NCBI GenBank assembly: GCA_046349615.1
Contig: JAXMBZ010000014.1
Coordinates: 82,878-146,877 of the forward strand
DNA from: JADJNY01 sp046349615
GTDB lineage: Bacteria > Planctomycetota > UBA1135 > GCA-002686595
Reading direction: 5' to 3'
Length of the DNA stretch: 64,000 nt
The position numbers and the translations under genes were made by a program. The notes below the pieces were generated by a model that saw only the letters and a program-made list of their open reading frames with translations, searched no databases and was not told the origin of the DNA. Numbering within the stretch: position 1 is the stretch's first letter; each line of letters begins with the position of its first letter. Shown here in pieces: positions 1 to 8,916 of the stretch.

Positions 1-224
1 CTCGCACCGTCGGAAGCAGGCTGCGAGTCGTAGAGGAAATCCGCGTCGTTGGGATGAACGTCGACGATCACCTGGCTGCCCGCGGAGCCCGTGACGACGC
101 TGTCTCCCGGCCCACCTGGGACCATGGGGGGCATCGGCGTGATCGGCGGCGGGTTGCGGACCTGGGCGGCGAGGGGGCCCGTGAGTGCGGCAAGCGCGAG
201 GAGGGCGAGGAGTTGTCTGCGCAT
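1..224 (-). CDS. Secreted protein of unknown function, 5' part only
   Basis: Read on the complement, an ATG at 224 opens a frame without stops to the window edge. It begins with a clear Sec signal peptide (MRRQLLALLALAAL, then a probable AAQ cleavage site near residue 21). A Pro-rich stretch follows (NPPPITPMPPMVPGGPG), then GSQVIVDVHPNDADFLYDSQP. The gene is cut by the window start, so only about 74 residues are visible and no domain can be named. Signal peptide, codon choice and strand favour a real gene over chance. It is divergent from the FG-GAP protein gene at 768. Confidence 0.7.
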   Translation of the reverse strand, partial: MRRQLLALLALAALTGPLAAQVRNPPPITPMPPMVPGGPGDSVVTGSAGSQVIVDVHPNDADFLYDSQPASDGA

Positions 225-767
225 ACTGGAAACCGTGGAGGGTCAGGCGGTCATGCTCGATGGACGACCGTTGCGGCCCGCGCGATGCCGGCCTCCCAAC
301 GATCGACGGAGGAAGTCCTCGGACGAGCAGCGCCACCCCGGATAGGCTGCGGCTGCGACTGAGTCGTCGGGCTTCAAGAACAAGGCGTCACGCCTTCTTC
401 CCTCCGCCGGAGTTCCGTCGATTTCTCTGCGGCACGCGTCCCGGCGGCTCCTCCGTTTCGCTCGTCCCACGCGTCCAGATCGACGAGCCACGACGGACTC
501 GCGCGCGCCTCGAACGACGGAAGGAGGTCCCGCAGCGAGAAGGACCGGGCCGCGTGCTTCCTGTGCCGCGTCGGCGTCCTCCTGGAAGGTGCTGCTGCGC
601 GGCCCGCTCGCCTTGTGGAGCGCCGACGCGCGGCCACGGCGCCGCTCGACCCCATTTGAAAGGACCGTCATCCCCGCCCCTCGCTCGGCGTGGGAACCTC
701 CAGGGAAGTCGGGCCTCGCGCGGGCTCGACGGCTTCGACCCGGTCCCTCAGCCACTCCGACGACGAC
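225..767. other. Intergenic region between divergent genes
   Basis: This 543-base stretch separates a leftward and a rightward secreted-protein gene and must hold both promoters. I see no RNA gene or strong repeat. A minus-strand frame of 93 codons at 374-655 is open but rich in Arg/Ala/Ser and I do not call it a gene. Confidence 0.5.
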
Positions 768-2390
768 ATGGCCTTCTCTTCCGCCTCGAACTCGTTCCGC
801 CCCCTTCCCCTCGCCACCTCCGCGCTCCTCGCCGCGCCACTGCTCGCCCTGAGCGCGCGCGCGCAGAGCGTCCTCTTCCAGCCGCGCGTCGACTTCGGGC
901 TCGCCCAGCCCAACGCGATCCAATCCGTCCAGGCGGACTTCGACCACGACGGACACCTCGACCTCGCCGTGTCCATGGAGGGCCAAGGCGCCGGGAAGGT
1001 CGAGGTCCTCTTCGGCGACGGCAGCGCCGACTTCGGCACGACGACCGAGTTCAACGCGTACGTCGCGTGGGGCCTCGGCACGGCGGACTTCAACGGCGAC
1101 GGGTGGAAGGACCTCGCCGTGACGTCGAAGGCGTGGTCCTCGCACCAGGTCGGCATCGTCCTCAACGATCAGAACGGCGGCTTCTCGGGCGGCTCGAGCG
1201 TCTCCACGCTCGCCACTCCGCCGACCGGCGTCGTCGGTGGCGACTTCGACGGCGACGGCATCCTCGACCTCGCGGCCGTCAGCGAGAGCGGCGGCTACGC
1301 CGTCGATTGGTTCCACGGCTACGGCGCGGGGACCTTCAGCAGCTTCCACGTCGTCCCCAACACGACCAGCCTCGCGGGCTCGCGCATCTACACCGGCCAT
1401 TTCAACGCCGACGCGCACCTCGACCTCGTGATCACGCACGCGAGCGGCGTGATGGTCCTCCTGAACGACGCGCTCGGCACGGGCAACTTCAACGCGTCGA
1501 GCGGCATCACGTTGAGCGAGAACATCGGAAGCCTCGCCGTCGCCGATCTCGACGGCGACGGGAAGGACGACCTGCTCACCGGCGGCGGTTCGGGCAACCT
1601 GCGCGTGTGGCACGGCCTCGGCAACGGCGGGTTCACGCTTTCGAACACGTACGCGACCACGACCGCGCCGCTCGAGATCTCGCTCGGCGACGTGAACCGC
1701 GACGGCCGCCTCGACGCGCTGCTCGTCGGCTACTCCGGCGTCCAGCTCTTCTTCGGCCAGGGCGGCGGAGCGTTCGGCTCGCCGCAGACCATCCCCGCCG
1801 GGCTCTATCCGGTGAGCGGGCAGATCGGCGATTGGGACGAGGACGGCTGGCCCGACCTCGCCGTCGTCTGCAAGAACAACGCGGCGTCGGACGCGCTCGT
1901 TTCGATCTACGTGCAGCGTCCCACCGGGGTCGGGTTCTGCTTCGGCGACGGCACGGGCGCCGCCTGTCCCTGCGGCAACGACGGAGCGCCGGGCCACGGT
2001 TGCGGGAACTCCACGAACGCCGCGGGCGCGCTCCTCGTCGCCGCGGGCGTCCCGAGCGTCCTTTCCGACACGGTCGCGCTCGACGCGAGCGCGCTGACGG
2101 GCGCCACGTGCGTGTTCTTCCAAGGCAGCGCGCAGATGGCGCCCATCGTCGTCGACGACGGCCTCGGCTGCGTCACCGGCACGGTGGTCCGCCTCGGGAC
2201 GAAGGCGATCGGCGGCGGGAGCGCGCGCTTCCCGCAGATCGGCGACCCGCTGATCAGCGTCCGCGGGGCGGTCCCCGCGGCGGGCGGCACGCGCTACTAC
2301 CAGTGTTTCTATCGCAACGCGGTCGCGGCGTTTTGTCCGCCCGCGACGAGCAACCGCTCGAACGGCGTCGCAGTCACTTGGGTCCCGTGA
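768..2390 (+). CDS. Secreted FG-GAP/VCBS-repeat beta-propeller protein
   Basis: A 540-residue exported protein. The start at 768 is preferred to upstream in-frame ATGs because it puts a signal peptide (LATSALLAAPLLALSARAQ) at residues ~15-33. Seven FG-GAP-type calcium-loop repeats follow, for example DFDHDGHLDLAV, DFNGDGWKDLAV, DLDGDGKDDLLTG and DWDEDGWPDLAVV; seven repeats fit a seven-bladed propeller. The last ~150 residues (from 1935) form the cysteine-bearing module CFGDG...CPCGN...RYYQCFYRN...FCPP also found in the genes at 2549 and 8455. FG-GAP proteins usually act in adhesion or surface binding; the ligand is unknown. It converges on the next gene across a hairpin. Confidence 0.88.
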   Translation: MAFSSASNSFRPLPLATSALLAAPLLALSARAQSVLFQPRVDFGLAQPNAIQSVQADFDHDGHLDLAVSMEGQGAGKVEVLFGDGSADFGTTTEFNAYVAWGLGTADFNGDGWKDLAVTSKAWSSHQVGIVLNDQNGGFSGGSSVSTLATPPTGVVGGDFDGDGILDLAAVSESGGYAVDWFHGYGAGTFSSFHVVPNTTSLAGSRIYTGHFNADAHLDLVITHASGVMVLLNDALGTGNFNASSGITLSENIGSLAVADLDGDGKDDLLTGGGSGNLRVWHGLGNGGFTLSNTYATTTAPLEISLGDVNRDGRLDALLVGYSGVQLFFGQGGGAFGSPQTIPAGLYPVSGQIGDWDEDGWPDLAVVCKNNAASDALVSIYVQRPTGVGFCFGDGTGAACPCGNDGAPGHGCGNSTNAAGALLVAAGVPSVLSDTVALDASALTGATCVFFQGSAQMAPIVVDDGLGCVTGTVVRLGTKAIGGGSARFPQIGDPLISVRGAVPAAGGTRYYQCFYRNAVAAFCPPATSNRSNGVAVTWVP

Positions 2391-2464
2391 CGCGCGGCGC
2401 GACGCACACCCACCACGACGCGGCGCGAGGCGCGTGACCGCCCGCGGAGTTCGCGCCTGAACGC

Positions 2465-2499
2465 CGCGAGGCCGACGGCTCGTCGCCATCGGCCTCGCG
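2465..2499. terminator. Bidirectional hairpin between convergent genes
   Basis: Perfect 11-bp inverted repeat (CGCGAGGCCGA / TCGGCCTCGCG) with a 13-base loop, in the 158-base gap between convergent stops at 2390 and 2549. There is no strong T-tract on either side, so termination activity is inferred from position and stem. Confidence 0.5.
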
Positions 2500-2548
2500 C
2501 AAGCTCCGAGTCACGCGCGCCGAGTTGCCCCGGCGCGCGCACTCGACA

Positions 2549-3011
2549 TCACCACGTCACTTGGATGCCGTTCGTGACGTTGAACGTCTCGGGCGGGCAG
2601 AAGAGCGCCGCCGAGTTGCGGTAGTACGTCTGGTAGTAGCGCACCGTGCCGCTCCCCACCGTGACGCCGCCGCGCTGCGAGAGCGTGACGGTCTCGACGG
2701 AGTCGGGGAACGAGCTCGCGCCGCCCGAGTTGGCCTTCGTGCGCAGGCGGAGCAGCGTGCCGCCCGTGCAGCGGACGCCGTCACCGAACACGATGTCGTC
2801 CGTCCCGGTGCCCTGCAGGTAGATGCACGACACCGTCAGCGGCATGCCCGAGCCGACGAGGACGACGTTGTCCGTCACCGTCGCGCCCGTCGTCGAGAGG
2901 TTCGCACCGTTCACGTTGGCCGAGTTCGCGCAGCCGTTGCCCGCCGCACCGTTGTTGCCGCAGGGGCAAGGCGTCGTGTGGTCGGTCAACGTGCCGTCGC
3001 CGAAGCAGAAC
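2549..3011 (-). repeat. Copy 1 of duplicated C-terminal coding module
   Basis: The 3' end of this gene is closely similar at DNA level to 8455-8916. From the SGMP motif to the stop the two encoded proteins are nearly the same, and long stretches of bases match exactly, including synonymous positions. A third, diverged copy ends the gene at 768-2390 (1935-2387). Confidence 0.75.
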
Positions 3012-4393
3012 GCGGTCGGCGGAAGCGTGCAGTTGTAACGCAGACGGCCGTTCCACATGCGCGGATTGAACGGCGTGCCCGTCCACGGGACGTTGAGCGC
3101 GGCGCCGCCGGTGATCGTCAGGTCGGCGTTCGAATACACCGTGACCGGCGGGGTCGCCGCCGTGCCCGTGTACGAGTGCGGGGCCGACGCGCTCATCACG
3201 AGCGCGAAGCCGTACGCACCCGCGGGAACCAGGACGTCGGGGAACTCGACCAGGGAAGGCTGATCGAGACCCGCCGAGATGCCGCCGCCGGTCGCGAGGA
3301 GAGTCCACGCTCCGGCCGTCGTCTCCGAACCGAGGAACGAGCCCGGCTTGAAGTAGATCGACATCGAGAACGCCGTGCCGATGGTCGCGCTCGTGTTCGT
3401 GTCGATCTGCGCGAGGTTGATGCCCGCCGGATTCGTGATGTTCACGTCGAAGAAGACCTGACCGCCGGCCGAGCCGCCGTTGTTCGAGGCGAACAACGTG
3501 AGCAGGTCCATGCCCGTGCACGGCGTCGGCGCCGGGCCGAGGTCCGTGAAGGTCTGCGACGCCGACCAGGGTCCAGCGCCCGACCCGTTCAGACCGCGCG
3601 CGCGCCACGTGTGGACGCCCGCGGCCGAGGTGTAGACGAACGCGTTCGACGGCGTCGGGGTCACCACGCCGTCGACGTCGACTTCGTAGCTCGCCGCACA
3701 GCCGACCGTGCCCCAGCTCAGGTTGACGTTCGGACCGAACACCGACGCGCCCGCCGCGGGCGTCGTCAGCGTCGGGGCCGCGGTCGGCGCGGCCGGGACG
3801 AGCGGAGTGCCGAAGCAGAGGTCCCAGCTCGTCAGCGAGCCGACGTCCGCCGCCGCCCAGTCGTAGATGGTCAACGTCCACGTCCCGGTCACCGCCGGGA
3901 TCGAGTCGAGCACGGTGTTGTTGATCGCGAGCGTTCCGCTCGCCCACGTGCCGAAGTATTGGTCGTACGCTCCAGGCGCGATCGTGGTCGTGCACGTCGC
4001 GGGCCAGCTGAGACCGCCGGTGCACGAGGGGACGATCGAGTAGTCGCCGCCCGTGAAGTCGCAGCTGCCGGCGGGACGGTACAGCAGGGTGTGGCTCACG
4101 TTCGACGGGTCCGTGAGCACCATGTGGACGTCGCCGATGTACGTGTGCGCGAGGCCGTGGAGCTTGACCTCCGTGACGACCGACGCACCGCCGGGGATCG
4201 ACGCGACGTTGATCGTGAACACGCCGGGCGTCGTGGGCAGCGTCGTGGGATACGTTCCACCGCCGCCGGTACCCGTCGCGGGGAAGATGCCGCCGGTACC
4301 GCCGAGTTCACATCCAATCGTCTGCGCCGAGGCGAACGCCGAGAGACCAGCGATCGCGCCGAGCACCATCACACTGTGCACGAATCGATTCAT
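2549..4393 (-). CDS. Secreted protein with proprotein-convertase P-domain
   Basis: A 614-residue exported protein. The ATG at 4393 starts a typical signal peptide (MNRFVHSVMVLGAIAGLSAF, cleavage after SAQ); longer upstream reading in this frame is non-genic. Residues ~60-190 resemble the P/Homo B domain seen beside subtilases and as a stand-alone secreted module (HTYIGDVHMVLTDPSN..., then GTWTLTIYDWAAADVGSL). A fibronectin-III-like stretch follows (~200-290: VNLSWGTVGCAASYEVDVDG), then a middle domain of unknown type. The last ~150 residues are the shared module CFGDG...CPCGNNGAAGNGCANS...NGIQVTW. No protease catalytic residues are seen, so a structural or binding surface role is more likely than peptidase. 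Confidence 0.85.
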   Translation of the reverse strand: MNRFVHSVMVLGAIAGLSAFASAQTIGCELGGTGGIFPATGTGGGGTYPTTLPTTPGVFTINVASIPGGASVVTEVKLHGLAHTYIGDVHMVLTDPSNVSHTLLYRPAGSCDFTGGDYSIVPSCTGGLSWPATCTTTIAPGAYDQYFGTWASGTLAINNTVLDSIPAVTGTWTLTIYDWAAADVGSLTSWDLCFGTPLVPAAPTAAPTLTTPAAGASVFGPNVNLSWGTVGCAASYEVDVDGVVTPTPSNAFVYTSAAGVHTWRARGLNGSGAGPWSASQTFTDLGPAPTPCTGMDLLTLFASNNGGSAGGQVFFDVNITNPAGINLAQIDTNTSATIGTAFSMSIYFKPGSFLGSETTAGAWTLLATGGGISAGLDQPSLVEFPDVLVPAGAYGFALVMSASAPHSYTGTAATPPVTVYSNADLTITGGAALNVPWTGTPFNPRMWNGRLRYNCTLPPTAFCFGDGTLTDHTTPCPCGNNGAAGNGCANSANVNGANLSTTGATVTDNVVLVGSGMPLTVSCIYLQGTGTDDIVFGDGVRCTGGTLLRLRTKANSGGASSFPDSVETVTLSQRGGVTVGSGTVRYYQTYYRNSAALFCPPETFNVTNGIQVTW

Positions 4394-4716
4394 GGGGATT
4401 CCGTCCTGGGTCGGACCCGTGAGAAGGGAGGAAAGGAACGAATGAAAGAGCCCCGCGCGCAGTCCTGAGCTCGCGCGGGCCACTTGGATGATCTCCCACG
4501 CCGCGGGAGTCGGGGAGGAATTCCCTTCATGTTTTCGCAATGACCTATGCGTCCTCCGTCGCAGAGGCCGGCGGACGCGCTGGGCGCCCGACCTCATCTC
4601 TTCCGTGCGATTCGAGTTCGAGGACTCCACCCCGGCCGAGTTCGGCCGCGCGGGCGGCCGATCCGGCGGGTCGCGACGACGCCGCGGAGGTCGGAATCGG
4701 CGGCCGGGACGAAGCG
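4394..4716. other. Intergenic region upstream of P-domain gene
   Basis: A 323-base stretch holding the promoter and leader of the minus-strand P-domain gene and the 3' flank of the minus-strand symporter gene. It has a somewhat lower-GC patch around 4510-4560. No gene, RNA or repeat is recognised. Confidence 0.4.
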
Positions 4717-5958
4717 TCAGCCCGTACCGCCGCGCCCGAGTTCGCCCTCCCATCGACTGACCACGCTCGTCGCGATCGCGTTCCCGACGACGTTCGTCGC
4801 GCTGCGGCCCATGTCGCAGAAGTGGTCGATCGGCAGGATGAGCGCGATGCCCTCGATCGGGATGCCGAACATCCCGAGCGTCGCCGCGACGACGACGAGC
4901 GACGCACGCGGCACGCCGGCGATGCCTTTGCTCGTGAGCATCAGCGTGAGCAGCATCGTGAGCTGCGCACCGATCGGCATCTCGATGCCGTACACCTGCG
5001 CGATGAAGAGGCTCGCGAAGGTCATGTACATCATGCTGCCGTCGAGGTTGAAGCTGTAGCCGAGCGGCAGGACGAAGCTGACGACCTTGTCCTTGCAGCC
5101 GAAGCGCTCGAGCTCCTCCATCAGCTTCGGCATCACGGCTTCGCTGCTCGTCGTGCTGAACGCGATCGTGATCGGCTGGACGATGCGGCGGAGGAGCTCC
5201 TTCATCCGCGCGCCGAGCACGAGGAACCCGACGCCGAGGAGCAGCGCCCACAGCACCGCGAGCCCGAGGTAGAACTGCCCGATGTACACCGCGTACGTGC
5301 TGAGGACGCCGAGCCCGTGCACCGCGATCACCGCGGCCATCGCGCCGAACACGCCGAGCGGCGCGAAGTTCATCACGTAGCCGACCATCTTCAGGATGAC
5401 GTGCGCGACCGCCTCGAGCAGGTGCACGACGGGCTTCGCGTAATCGCCGATCCCCGCGCACGCGACGCCGAAGAAGAGGCTGAAGACGACGATCTGGAGC
5501 ACTTCGTTGCGCGCCATCGCGTCGACCATGCTCGTCGGGAACACGTGCGCGACGAAGTCCCTCAGCGTGAAGGCGTGCGTCTTGTCGACGACGTCCGCGA
5601 CGTCGCCGCTCGCGGTGAGGTGCAGGCCGACGCCCGGCTTCAGGAGGTTGACGAGCACCATCCCGAGCACGAGCGACACGAGCGACGCGCCGAGGAACCA
5701 CGCGAGCGCGCGTCCGCCGACGCGGCCGACCGTCTTCAAGTCGCCGAGCTTCGCGATGCCGACGACGAGCGTGCTGAACACGAGCGGCGCGATGATCATC
5801 TTGACGAGACGCAGGAACACGTCGGTCAGGATCTTGAGTTGGTCGGCGACGCTCTTCCGCGACGCCTCCTCCATGCTCTCGTGCATCGCGTAGCCGACGC
5901 CGATGCCGAGCACCATGGCGACGAGGATCCAGAGCGTGAGGCGGTTGTTCCGTGTCAT
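4717..5958 (-). CDS. Sodium/proton:dicarboxylate (glutamate) symporter, DAACS family
   Basis: A 413-residue polytopic membrane protein of the dicarboxylate/amino acid:cation symporter family (GltP/DctA-like). It would import C4-dicarboxylates or glutamate/aspartate across the inner membrane with Na+ or H+. The N-terminal helices (LWILVAMVLGIGVGYAMH), the NFAPLGVFGAMA segment, the serine-rich reentrant loop TTSSEAVMPKLMEEL and the SFNLDGSMMYMTFASLF motif are all in place, and the length is normal. The start at 5958 is the ATG just before TRNNRLTLW. The gene appears monocistronic; substrate preference cannot be read from sequence. Confidence 0.93.
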   Translation of the reverse strand: MTRNNRLTLWILVAMVLGIGVGYAMHESMEEASRKSVADQLKILTDVFLRLVKMIIAPLVFSTLVVGIAKLGDLKTVGRVGGRALAWFLGASLVSLVLGMVLVNLLKPGVGLHLTASGDVADVVDKTHAFTLRDFVAHVFPTSMVDAMARNEVLQIVVFSLFFGVACAGIGDYAKPVVHLLEAVAHVILKMVGYVMNFAPLGVFGAMAAVIAVHGLGVLSTYAVYIGQFYLGLAVLWALLLGVGFLVLGARMKELLRRIVQPITIAFSTTSSEAVMPKLMEELERFGCKDKVVSFVLPLGYSFNLDGSMMYMTFASLFIAQVYGIEMPIGAQLTMLLTLMLTSKGIAGVPRASLVVVAATLGMFGIPIEGIALILPIDHFCDMGRSATNVVGNAIATSVVSRWEGELGRGGTG

Positions 5959-6103
5959 CGTCGCGAGCGCCGGGGGTGTTCGATCGTTGCGGTGGAGCCC
6001 GTGAGGGTTCGGCGGGAGCGTAGTGTGCGCGCCGCGCCGTCGCCATGCCTTCGCCACGACGCCGCGCGGAAGAGGGGCCGACGCGTCGGACGGGGTCGTG
6101 TCC

Positions 6104-6814
6104 CTACACCGTCGCTCGGCCCGGATGGCGCTCGCTCTCGACTTGCAGGAGCTCGCGCGTCGCCGCGTGCCGCGGGCGGGCGAGGACCTCGCGCGCGTCC
6201 CCTTCCTCGACGACCTCGCCCTGGGCGAGCACGAGCACGCGCGTCGCGTGGTCGCGGACGAAGTCGACGTCGTGCGACGTGAAGAGCAGCGTGCGTCCGC
6301 TCGCCGCGAGCCCGCGGAGCACCGCGCCGAGGTCGTTCTTGCGCGCGGGATCGAGCGACGCGGTCGGCTCGTCGAGCAGCAAGAGCGGCGGATCGGTCGC
6401 GAGCGCGCGCGCGATCGACACGCGCTGCGCTTCGCCACCGGAGAGTTCGCGCGGCAGCGCGTCGGCGCGGTGACCGACGCCGAGTTGCTCCAGGAGCTCG
6501 CGCGCCCGCCGCTCGGCATCGCGCCGGGGCACGCGCTGCACGTGCACGGGCGCGAGCGTCACGTTGTGGAGCGCGCTCAAGTGCTCGAAGAGCGCGTGGA
6601 ACTGGAACACCATGCCCGTGCGCGGCGCCGCGACCTCGCCGCCGTCGCGCCGCTCGAGGCCCGCGATCACGCGCAGGATCGTCGTCTTGCCCGAGCCCGA
6701 GAGGCCCATCAGCGCGACGAGCTCGCCTTCGCGCGCGTCGAGCGCGACGCCGCGCAGGATCGCGCGCGTGCCGCGCGTGAGCCGCAGGTCGCGGACGTGG
6801 AGCACCGTCTTCAT
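6104..6814 (-). CDS. Amino-acid ABC transporter ATP-binding protein
   Basis: A 236-residue ABC ATPase of the polar amino acid uptake type (GlnQ/HisP-like). It carries Walker A GLSGSGKTT (residues ~37-45), Q-loop VFQFHALFEHL, signature ELSGGEAQRVSIARAL, Walker B LLLLDEPTAS and H-loop LFTSHD. It would hydrolyse ATP at the cytoplasmic face to drive the permease encoded immediately upstream. Its ATG overlaps the stop of that permease gene by four bases (ATGA), so the two are translationally coupled. Substrate is inferred only from family and partner. Confidence 0.93.
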   Translation of the reverse strand: MKTVLHVRDLRLTRGTRAILRGVALDAREGELVALMGLSGSGKTTILRVIAGLERRDGGEVAAPRTGMVFQFHALFEHLSALHNVTLAPVHVQRVPRRDAERRARELLEQLGVGHRADALPRELSGGEAQRVSIARALATDPPLLLLDEPTASLDPARKNDLGAVLRGLAASGRTLLFTSHDVDFVRDHATRVLVLAQGEVVEEGDAREVLARPRHAATRELLQVESERHPGRATV

Positions 6815-8322
6815 CGCGCGGGCGCCCTCCAACGCGCTTCGAGCCGCCGCGCGAGGTGTCCGAGCGGCAGCGACATCGCGAGGTAGAGCCCCGCGCACGC
6901 GATCCCGGGCACGACCCAGCTCCCCACGTTCGTGGCGAAGATCTGCGTCTCCTTCGTCAGCTCGACGACCGTGAGCACGGAGACGAGCGACGTGTCCTTG
7001 AGCATCGCGACGAAGTCGTTCGTCATCGGCGCGAGCGCGAAGCGGAACGCCTGCGGCCCGCGCACGAGCCGCAAAGTCTGCAGGCGCGTGAACCCGAGCG
7101 TGCGCGCGGCCTCGAGCTGGCCGACGGGGACCGACTCGAGCGCGCTCCTGTAGATCTCGCTCTCGTACGCGGCGTAGTTGAGGCCGAGCCCGAGGATCGC
7201 CGCGACGAACGCGGGCAACCGCACGAACGACGCGCAGCCGTAGTAGAGGACGAAGAGCTGGAGCAGGACGGGCGTGCCGCGCATCACCTCGACGTAGACG
7301 GTGCAGACGGTGCGCGCGAATCGCCCGCCGTAGACGCGCGTGATCGCGATCCAACAGCCGAGCGCGATCGCGAGCGCCATCGCGGCGCACGAGAGGAGCA
7401 GCGTGATCGACGCCGCGCGCAGGAGCGAGGGCAGGTAGCGCGCGAACGCCTCTCCGTTCGAGAGCACGGCCCGCGTGGCGTGCTCCGGCGCGGACGACGC
7501 CGGAGCGCTCGCGCTCGACGCCGTCGCGCTCCCCTCCGCGAGCGTCCGCGCGAAGAACGCCGGCTGGTCGTCGTTCCACACCTTCCAGCGGCGGAAGATC
7601 TCCTCGAGCGTCCCATCGCGCATCGCGTCGCGCAGGATCGCGTCGACGCGCGCCATGAACGCCGCGTCGTCGGGCCCGGAGATCGCGACGTAGTGTCCGA
7701 CCGCGACCGACTCGGGCTGCGTCACGAGGCCCTCGTGGCGCCGGAGCGCGCGCTCCGCGAGCACGTTGTCGAGCAGCACCGCGTCGACGCGTCCGAGCAG
7801 GAGGTCGGAGTACGGGTGCACGTCGTCGTCGTACGAGACGGCGCGCACGCCGGCGTCCTTCTCCGCCGCGAGCAGGAGCTCGTACGCGAGCGTGCCGCCG
7901 AGCGTCGCGACGGAACGTCCGCGCAGATCCGCGAGCGAACGAAACCGCTCGCGATCCGCCGCGCGCACCGTGAGCACCTCGCGGAACTCGTAGTACGGAA
8001 TGCTGACCGCGAGCTCGGCACGGCGCGCGGGCGCGTCCTCGATGCCGCCGAGCCCGAGCTCGAAATCGCCGCGCTTCGCCGAGGAATCGAGGCTCGTGAA
8101 CGCGATCTGCACGAACTGCGCGCGCCGGCCGAGACGCGCCGCGACGAGCTCAGCGACCTCGACGTCGAAGCCGACGACGCGCGTCGGATCCGCGGCGTCC
8201 GCCTCGACGTACGGCGCGCCGCCCTCCGCGTCGCCGCCCCAGCGCAGGACGGGCGCGTCCGCGGACTGCGGCGCGCGCGCCGCACCGAGCGCCAAGACGA
8301 AGAGGAGCGAGCCGAGCATCAC
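6811..8322 (-). CDS. Polar amino-acid ABC importer: binding-protein/permease fusion
   Basis: A 503-residue fusion protein. Residues 1-~18 are a signal sequence. Residues ~25-245 form a type-II periplasmic binding domain of the SBP_bac_3 family (GFDVEVAELVAARLGRR, then SVATLGGTLAYELL). A Ser/Ala-rich linker follows at ~255-280. Residues ~290-500 form a permease domain with the HisM/GlnP-type EAA loop (EAARTLGFTRLQTLRLV). It would capture and translocate a polar amino acid with the ATPase encoded downstream (4-base overlap). Fusing the solute receptor to the permease tethers it to the membrane, as known for GlnPQ-type importers. Two adjacent ATGs at 8322/8319 are equivalent starts. Confidence 0.92.
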   Translation of the reverse strand: MMLGSLLFVLALGAARAPQSADAPVLRWGGDAEGGAPYVEADAADPTRVVGFDVEVAELVAARLGRRAQFVQIAFTSLDSSAKRGDFELGLGGIEDAPARRAELAVSIPYYEFREVLTVRAADRERFRSLADLRGRSVATLGGTLAYELLLAAEKDAGVRAVSYDDDVHPYSDLLLGRVDAVLLDNVLAERALRRHEGLVTQPESVAVGHYVAISGPDDAAFMARVDAILRDAMRDGTLEEIFRRWKVWNDDQPAFFARTLAEGSATASSASAPASSAPEHATRAVLSNGEAFARYLPSLLRAASITLLLSCAAMALAIALGCWIAITRVYGGRFARTVCTVYVEVMRGTPVLLQLFVLYYGCASFVRLPAFVAAILGLGLNYAAYESEIYRSALESVPVGQLEAARTLGFTRLQTLRLVRGPQAFRFALAPMTNDFVAMLKDTSLVSVLTVVELTKETQIFATNVGSWVVPGIACAGLYLAMSLPLGHLARRLEARWRAPAR

Positions 8323-8398
8323 GAGCGCGACATCCTACGCGTCGCGCTTGACGGTTCGAGGAGTCACCGCGTCGCCCGCACCGCGGGACGGTGTCGCT

Positions 8399-8447
8399 CG
8401 ACCGCGGGCCCCGCCCTCGCCCCCCGGCGCGGTGGAGCCCGCGGTCG
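8399..8447 (-). terminator. Hairpin downstream of the 8455 gene
   Basis: Perfect 10-bp inverted repeat CGACCGCGGG / CCCGCGGTCG separated by 29 GC-rich bases, just after the stop of the minus-strand gene at 8455 and before the ABC importer start. A terminator role is inferred from placement; there is no T-run. Confidence 0.4.
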
Positions 8448-8454
8448 GCGTGCG

Positions 8455-8916
8455 TCACCAGGTCACGATCCAGCCGTTCGAGACGTTGAAGGTCTGCGGC
8501 GGGCAGAAGAGCGCGGCCGAGTTGCGATAGTAGGTCTGGTAGTAGCGCACCACGCCGCTCCCGACCGTGACGCCACCGCGCTGCGAAAGGGTGATCGTCT
8601 CGACGGAATCCGGGAAGCTGGACGCACCGCCGACGTTGTTCTTCGTGCGCAGGCGCAGCAGCACCCCGCCGGTGCACCGAACGCCGTCACCGAACACCGT
8701 GTCGTCGAGCGCGTCGCCCTGCAGGTAGATGCACGACACCGTCGCGGGCATCCCGCTGCCCGAGAGCACGACGTCGTCCGCCGCCGCCGTGCCGGTCGCC
8801 GTGAGGTTCGCGCCGTTCGGGTTCACGGAGTTCGCGCATCCGTTGCCTGCGGCGCCGACGTTCCCGCACGGGCACGCGGACGTGTGGGTCGGATCGATTC
8901 CGTCGCCGAAGCAGAA
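8455..8916 (-). repeat. Copy 2 of duplicated C-terminal coding module
   Basis: Counterpart of 2549-3011; see that entry. The near-identity of the two 3' ends, against unrelated 5' halves, indicates module shuffling or gene conversion. Confidence 0.75.

Noticed and set aside
374..655. 93-codon minus-strand frame in the left intergenic region
   Set aside because: The central part looks protein-like (RDLLPSFEARASPSWLVDLDAWDE), but both ends are low-complexity and base usage is not gene-like. No ribosome site or homologous motif is visible.
4717..6519. A longer symporter protein starting upstream near 6519
   Set aside because: The extension overlaps the ABC ATPase gene in another frame and is not hydrophobic or conserved. 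The ATG at 5958 gives the normal family length.
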